Shown piece after piece: positions 57,801 through 64,000 of a stretch of DNA of 64,000 nt. Both the position numbers and the translations under genes were made by a program. The notes under the pieces are model-generated. The model ran no database searches and was not told where the DNA came from. It was given only the letters and a program-made list of their open reading frames with translations. This stretch comes from Prosopocoilus inquinatus (taxonomy: Eukaryota; Arthropoda; Insecta; Coleoptera; Lucanidae), in contig CM069876.1 of the NCBI GenBank assembly GCA_036172665.1, positions 48,391,001 through 48,455,000 on the forward strand, in the 5' to 3' direction. How positions within the stretch are numbered: the stretch's first letter is position 1; every line of letters begins with the position of its first letter.

Positions 57801-59990
57801 AGCAAAACAAAAACAAACGACGGTTAACTAAACGAAAACGAAAAATTACAACAACACAAAAGACGAGAAATTAAAAAAAAAGACGGAAACTGTCAACGAA
57901 ACTAACGAGGAACAAGAACGAAAAAAAAAACAAAAACCAAAAAGAACACGAGAAATGAAACAAAACTGAGAAAAGACCAAATAATGTGACGTCGTACAAA
58001 AACAAGTCAAAAACAAACAAAAGACAAACGCGGCGATCGAGACATAAAACTAAAAGAGACTGCCACTAATAAAAAAAAATAAGCGACCCGTGAAAGCAAA
58101 ATAAAAACAAAATGTGATCAATAATTAAACGAAAACAAAAAAAATACAACACGAAAGGCGAGAAATTAAGAAAAAAAGGACGGAAATCTGTCAAAGAAAC
58201 CAACAAAGAACAAAAATGGAAGAAAAGGAATACCAAAAAAAAAGCCAAAATAAAACAAAAATAAGTGAAGTCGTGAAAACAAACCAAAAACAAAATAAAC
58301 ACGCAGGTGAGTGCAAAACAAAAACAAATGAGACTGTAACTAAACAAAATAAAAAATTAAAACACGAAAGGCAAGTAATAAAAATTTAAACAAAAGACAG
58401 AAAAAGAAAATTAAAAGCGGGAAATAAAACGAAAGGAAAGAAAGAGAAATTAAGAAAAAGAAAGAAAAGAAAGAAATTAACAGAGAATAATAATGGAAAG
58501 AAAGGATCGCCAACAAACAAAAGGAACACGGCCATCAATGAAACAAAACTGAAAAAAATGTCAAATAAAGCAAGAATAAGTGACGTGATGAAAACAAACC
58601 AAAAATAAAACAATAAAATAAATAAGAAAATAAAGAAATAGCAAAAGAAAAATAAGCGACTCAGCAAAAGCAAAAGAAAAACAAACGATGATCAACTAAA
58701 CCAAAATAAAAAAAATACAACAATACGAGAGGCGAGAAATTAAAAAAAAGACAAAACTATCAAAGAAACCAACGAAGAACAGGAATGGAAAGAAAGGCTG
58801 ACCAAGGAATAAAATGAACGCGGCGATCAAGAAATGAAACAAAATTAAAAACAAAAATGCCAAAAAAAAAACAAGAAAAAAATAAGCGACGTCGTGAAAA
58901 TAAACCAAAAAAGAAAAACAAACAAGGCGATCAAGAAATGAAAAACAAAACTAAAAGAGACTGCAAAAAATAACGAGATAAAAATGAATGACGTCTTAAA
59001 AACAAAACAAAAACCAAAATAACAAACTCGGTGATCAATAAAAAAAAACAAAACTACTAAGACATTGCGAGAATAACAAGACAAAAATGAGTAACAAAAA
59101 AATACAACACGAGAGGCGAGAAAGGCAAACAAGGCGATAAAGACAGAAAACAAAACTGAAACAAATGCCGAGAAAAAGGAAATAAAAATAAGCGAAGGAG
59201 CAAAAACACGAAAACGAAACAAGAAGGAAAATGAAAAAGAAACACGACGATAAAAAAATTGAAAATAAAATGAAACTAACAGAAATTTCCAAATAAGGAA
59301 ACAAAAAAGTAAGCGGGAGGCGTGAAAGCAAAACAAAAACAAACGACGAGCAACTAAACGGAAAATTAAAAAAATTATAACATGCGTGGCGAGATATACA
59401 AACAAGGCGATAAAGATGGAAAACAAAACTGAAAGAAATTGCCCAAAAAAAAAGGAAACAAAAATAAGCGAAGGAGCAAAAACAAACCAAACCAAACAAA
59501 AAACAAAAACCAAAAAACACGAGAGACGAGAACACGGCGAATCAAGATATAAAACGAAACAAAACAAAACAAAACAAAAATGAGCGATCGCGTGAAAGCA
59601 AAACAAAAACAAACGACAATCACCTAAAACAAAAGAAACACGGCGATCAAGGAACAAGAGCGCAGAAGAAACAAAACAAAGCTAAAGAAATTCGTAAATA
59701 ACAAGACAAAAATCAGTGACGTCTTGAAAACAAAACAAAAACAATAAGAAAGATCAAGATACAAAAACAAAACCAAAAGAAATGTCCAAAAATAAGCGAA
59801 GGCGTGAAGTCAAAACAAAAACAAACGACGATCAAGTAAACATAAAATTACAACAAGAAAAGCAAGAAAAACTGACACGGCGATCAAGACATAAAACAAC
59901 AAAACTAAAAGAAATTGTCAAAAAACAAAACAAAAATAAGGACGCTGACAACGTGAAAACAAAACAAAAAGAAATCGACACAAAACGGTA
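57801..59990 (+). repeat. 2.2-kb purine/A-rich degenerate repeat
   Basis: Strongly strand-asymmetric (A with C and G, little T). Recurring strings are CGTGAAAGCAAAACAAAAAC, ACACGGCGATCAAGA, AGACAAAAATGAGTGACGTC and ACGAGAGGCGAGAAA. The minus-strand Phe-rich frame of 270 codons (58845-59657) is an artefact of this composition. Confidence 0.7.
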
Positions 59991-60229
59991 AAAAGCGCCT
60001 CGTCTTGTCAAATCTCTTGATTACTTACCTACCAGGGTTGCCAATTATTTTCATTGAAAACTGCTTGACATTTCAAAAAAAAAAAAAAAGAAAAAACTCA
60101 CTATTGACTGCGGCTGTGCAACTTTCCTAACTTTTACGTGTTTAAACAATTTCTTCTCGAAAATAATAAAGGCAGGCAAAAAATGCTACTTTTTTTTTAA
60201 AAAAATTAAATATTCCATCTATTACGGAG

Positions 60230-60640
60230 AAAATTGCTGAATTATCCTTAAAAATTGCAAGCATTTAATTTATTAAAATGACAATTCGTTCAAAATAATA
60301 ATAAAATAGGTTTCTTCAAAAAAAAACAACAAACAAAAAATCTTAAGTGTAGGCAACCAAGTGTACACGGTCGCTTGTATGGTTGCCTACACTGAAAACC
60401 CCTAAGAATATTTTAATGAATTTTTCACGAACAATTCACTTAGACTAAGCGATTCTATTAATTTTTTTTAAGATTTAAAACAATTTTCAATTTTTTTTTA
60501 TTTTTTAAAGTAGCTTTTCAATAACCGACTTTTTGCATTAAAAGAAGCAAACTCCCCGACTTCTCCTTTCAGAACCTTTTTTCAACTCCCCGCGACGTTT
60601 CTCGGTTTTCCAGGTTTCCAAGATCCAAAAACCTCTTGCA
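60230..60640 (+). repeat. GGCAACC hairpin family, copy 3
   Basis: AGTGTAGGCAACCA (60346-60359) pairs perfectly with TGGTTGCCTACACT (60380-60393) around a 20-nt loop containing ACACGGTCG, also present in copy 1. Flanking similarity with 11260-11690 covers roughly 400 bp. Confidence 0.65.
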
Positions 60641-60727
60641 TGACCACACACCGACGAATAACTTCCGGCAGCAAAAGTCATTTAAAAAATGGAATACTAT
60701 ACTATCACTTAATTATGGTTAGTACTA

Positions 60728-60874
60728 CAGGGCGGAATTACATATTTTGTTCGGTTATTTTGAACGAGGCGGCAACGATCTTGTGGCCATTGACACGTCG
60801 GCGTCACTGCAGCGTTATGCGTTTGGCCGCCTCGTTTATATTTAATCGAACAAAATACACAATTCCGTTGCCTG
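60728..60874. mobile_element. 147-bp MITE with CAGGGCGGAATT / AATTCCGTTGCCTG ends
   Basis: The arms share GGAATT(A/G)(C/T), TATTTTGTTCG and GAACGAGGCGGC/ATAAACGAGGCGGC over about 48 bp in inverted orientation. The interior includes GTCGGCGTCACTGCAGCG. No clear target duplication; no ORF. Confidence 0.75.
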
Positions 60875-61717
60875 ATTATTATTACATTTAACTTATTGTT
60901 TCAAAAATTACGTTACTTAGTAGTTTCCGTTCTCTGACAATGACATAAATTTCGAAAAGCGTGCCGCTCAGTTCTTATTGTTTCGTAGTAAATTCTTTAC
61001 AGATGATTAGAGTGTACGCATAAAAACGTTTTACGTTTTCGATTGGGCAACAGCAAGCAAGCAACGTGCATGGGGTTTTTAATGAGAGCTCACCGCGCCG
61101 GTCGAAACCACAATTATTAAGAAAGTCAGTGGCGTTCTGTTTACCTGCGCGCTGTTTTTTCTTTTTTTTTTTTTGTTTCGTTTCTCTCCTCTGCTCTCCG
61201 CGACGTAAAATTGTGTCACGCTCGTAATCAGTCACGGTACGACGCGATTGTCCTTGTCGTTCGCAAAACAGAACAAAAATGGAACATTTTCCGCGCTGAT
61301 TTATGCAAACGGGACTGACAAAGAAAAAGAGAACACTATTATCGATCGAACTGACGAAATAATCAATCAATGGCGCGCGGCAGTTTCTAATAATAATAAT
61401 AATAATAAAGATACTTAATATAATCAGAATAATCGATTGGCCAACTTCTTTCTAATAATTCTTTCCAACTAATTGAATTCGCTGCCTGCAATCCGCGAAA
61501 TGTCAATGCAAAAATGTTTACGCTCGCCGCCGCCGCAGCGTTTCGTCATGTTTTTTAATTAATTAAACACAAGTTTTGCGCTAATTCGCTGGCTAGCGTA
61601 ACTGTAAAAGTTGTTTCTGAACCCCCCGCCGTCAAGGGCACGCGCACTTTCCTAAGAAAAAATAAAAAAAATAAAATAAAAAGTCAGGACACTAATAATT
61701 GCACCGTATCCTCTCAG
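60875..61717. other. non-coding DNA, some GC-richer
   Basis: (TAATAA)n near 61388, CGCCGCCGCCGCAGCG near 61527. No gene supported. Confidence 0.35.
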
Positions 61718-61734
61718 CCCCACGTCGGGCGCCA
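61718..61734 (-). mobile_element. tRNA-Lys-type primer-binding site (LTR element remnant)
   Basis: CCCCACGTCGGGCGCCA; on the minus strand TGGCGCCCGACGTGGGG, one base from the sites at 45.6 kb. The adjacent minus-strand sequence has AATAAACGC then TTTGTAACGAA just before it, which could be an LTR end. No coding remains. Confidence 0.45.
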
Positions 61735-62454
61735 TTCGTTACAAATTCTTAATCTGCGTTTATTATTTTCTTATCTCAACAACAAAACGCCTGTAAAGCA
61801 CCGTTTGATTTTTATTTACGACGACTTTTCTTTAATTTCCGAACAAAATGCGATTTGTTTGTCGTCTCGTACCTCGTAAATCCTTAAATAATACTTTTCT
61901 CGCAGTTACACGTAAATAATGTGGCAGTTTTACCGTCGCCCCGTTTCGGGCCTAATAAAAAAAAAAAGTTCCAAATAATTAACTGCTCTTCTAAGGTGTT
62001 TCGATTCCTGAGTCCTCCACCTGAGCAACAACAACAACAACCAAAGCAAGTTTACGACTTTCATAAATCTTCCGGCAATGCGAAGAAGTGTAAATAAAAC
62101 AAACCCAGCGGGAGCTTAAAAGTCGCGTCGTCGCCCACCTACCTGAAGAAGAGTCAAAATATTGACGTTTGCTGCCCTGTTTCGGGGGGTGAGGAGGAGG
62201 ACGGACGAACCGCCGCCCCAATTAAATTAAAGAAAGGGCCGTCGTAAATCCCCCGAGGAGCGAAACAGGTAAAAGTACTTTCGGTTTTCGGCGGCGGGCG
62301 GCGTGCGATTTTTACAACTTACACGCGTAAATAAATGAATTAGCTGGGCAGTTGAGCAGAGATTTATTGTTCGCGTGTCCTTGACACACTTGGACTGATG
62401 TAGGCAACACAGCACGCTTGATTATTAGCGTGGAAAGTAAGATTCGGCTTTGTA
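61735..62454 (-). other. GC-richer segment with a strong splice-donor match
   Basis: Minus strand reads TTCTTCAG|GTAGGT with the exon side ending at 62143. An open frame upstream of it lacks an ATG. It could be a non-coding first exon of a minus-strand transcript such as a longer ftz-f1 isoform; this is speculative. Confidence 0.25.
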
Positions 62455-62499
62455 TTTTTATGGAAATATCATTTCGATTGCCTGATTTGTTGTAACTAA

Positions 62500-64000
62500 A
62501 TGCATGTCTAAAATTTGGTTGACTCATTTTACCTATTTTTTTTTTTTTAATTAATTTGACATGCAAAAAGTTCCAGCATGAATGAGTATCAATCATTACC
62601 AAAGCTAGTTACATTCCAGACAGGCATGGGCGTCCTAAAATACACGAATTTTTGTGTTAAATTCAAATTTTGATGTATTTTGGTGTAAATTCATGAATTC
62701 ATATCAAAAATTTTTTGGCCAATTTACTGTTTTTTTTTAAATTAATTTGACATGCTAAAAGTCTCAGCGAGATCGCTAATTACCAAAGCTAGTTACATGG
62801 GCGTCCTAAAATATACGAATTTTTGCGTTAAATTCTAATTTTGATTTATTTTGTTGTAAATTCAAGTTCAAAACTTTGTTGGCTCATTTTACCCATTTTC
62901 TTAAATCAATTTGATATGTAAAAAGTTCCAGCACGAATAAGTATCGATCATTACCAAAGCTAGTTACATTCCAGACAGGCATGGGCGTCCTAAAATACAC
63001 GAATTTTTGTGTTAAATTCAAATTTTGATGTATTTTGGTGTAAATTCATGAATTCATATCAAACATTTTTTGGCCCATTTACTGTTTTTTTAAAAATTAA
63101 TTTGACATGCTAAAAGTCTCAGCAAGATCGCTAATTACCAAAGCTAGTTACATGGGCGTCCTAAAATATACGAATTTTTGCGTTAAATTCTAATTTTGAT
63201 TTATTTTGTTGTAAATTCATGTTCAAAACTTTGTTGGCTCATTTTACCCATTTTCTTAAATCAATTTGATATGTAAAAAGTTCCAGCACGAATAAGTATC
63301 GATCATTACCAAAGCTAGTTACATTCCAGACAGGCATGGGCGTCCTAAAATATACGAATTTTTGTGTTAAATTCAAATTTTGATGTATTTTGGTGTAAAT
63401 TCATGAATTCATATCAAAAATTTTTTGGCCCATTTACTGTTTTTTTTAAAATTAATTTGACATGCTAAAAGTCTCAGCGAGATCGCTAATTACCAAAGCT
63501 AGTTACATGGGCGTCCTAAAATATACGAATTTTTGCGTTAAATTCTAATTTTGATTAATTTTGTTGTAAATTCATGTTCAAAATTTTGTTGTCTCATTTT
63601 ACCTGTTTTTTTTTAAACAATTTGATATGCAGAAAGTTCCAGCACGAATAAGTATCGATCATTACCAAAGCTAGTTACATTCCAGACAGGCATGGGCGTC
63701 CTAAAGTGTACGAATTTTTGAGTTAAATTCTGATTTTGATGCATTTTATTGTAAATTCATGTTCAAAATTTTGCTGACTCACTTTACTAATTCTGTTTTT
63801 TTAATTAATTTAAGAATACAAAAGCTAGATACATTCCAGACGGGCAAGGGCGTCCTAAAATTTACGAAATGTTGATTTATTTATTTTTTATTTAATTCAT
63901 GTTCAAAATTTTATTGATTCCTATTCCCTATTTCTTTTTTTTTTTTAATAATTTGACATACAAAAAGTTCCCGCACGAAAAAGTATGGATCATTACCAAA
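62500..64000 (+). repeat. ~355-bp dimeric satellite running off the right edge
   Basis: ACATTCCAGACAGGCATGGG recurs at 62611, 62967, 63321 and 63677 (354-356 bp), alternating with a shorter half-unit carrying AGTTACATGGGCGTCC. Both halves (~178 bp) share CCAAAGCTAGTTACAT, GGCGTCCTAAAATA, ACGAATTTTTG and ATTTGACATG. A further diverged monomer is at 63831, and the array continues past 64000. Confidence 0.95.

Noticed and set aside
58845..59657. 270-codon minus-strand open frame, the longest in the window
   Set aside because: Almost only Phe, Leu, Ser, Cys, Val and Tyr, the translation of an A-rich repeat's complement. Overlapping frames are open too, and no domain is visible.

Overview
The window is AT-rich animal DNA that is almost entirely non-coding. 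One coding exon can be supported with confidence: on the minus strand at 20276-20843, the start of an insect FTZ-F1 nuclear receptor (NR5A family). It carries a beta-type N-terminus and the complete two-zinc-finger DNA-binding domain, and it ends in a clean GTGAGT splice donor. The protein points to an insect. The repeat-rich surroundings and long introns would suit a beetle or another insect with an expanded genome, but I cannot name the species. No exon with the FTZ-F1 box or ligand-binding domain lies at 1-20275, so the intron after this exon is longer than 20 kb and the rest of the gene lies beyond the left edge. Positions above 20843 are upstream of this start, and may be an intron if a longer alpha-type isoform starts further right.

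Layout: 1-8.6 kb is intron carrying small inverted-repeat elements (MITEs). Two are hAT-type; one of these is packed with TATCGATA octamers in both subterminal regions and has a smaller hairpin element inserted in it. 8.6-16.8 kb holds short degenerate repeats, a hammerhead-ribozyme-like sequence (about 10.3 kb), AT-rich inverted repeats and a near-perfect 142-bp hairpin. 16.8-20.05 kb is an eroded ~176-bp tandem repeat running up to the exon. 20.28-20.84 kb is the ftz-f1 exon, with GC-richer 5' flank to about 21.8 kb. 21.9-24.9 kb is a transposon-like element with ~330-bp terminal inverted repeats enclosing 13.4 copies of a 172-bp satellite. 25.5-26.3 kb has a same-strand cluster of AGATGGCGC (insect CTCF-like) sites. 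27-31 kb has an LTR/primer-binding-site-like remnant, four tRNA-like sequences and a small MITE. 31-33.3 kb is purine-rich repeat with FTZ-F1 response-element matches. 34.1-41.6 kb is a series of tandem arrays (245, ~235 and 347 bp). 42-47.4 kb is mixed repeats. 47.55-52.0 kb is a second inverted-repeat-bracketed array, built from ~31-bp units in a 216-bp higher-order repeat full of CCAAT boxes. 53.5-55.4 kb holds another copy of the FTZ-F1-site repeat and a 586-bp inverted repeat whose 50-bp centre is a near-ideal hammerhead ribozyme. 55.4-62.4 kb is degenerate repeats, and a ~355-bp dimeric satellite runs off the right edge from about 62.5 kb.

The only gene story is ftz-f1. The rest is its regulatory and repeat landscape. 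The most notable items are two unrelated satellite arrays each trapped inside a foldback-type element, the hammerhead at the tip of a giant hairpin, and consensus FTZ-F1 binding sites carried by a repeat family scattered upstream of ftz-f1. No prokaryotic features were seen.
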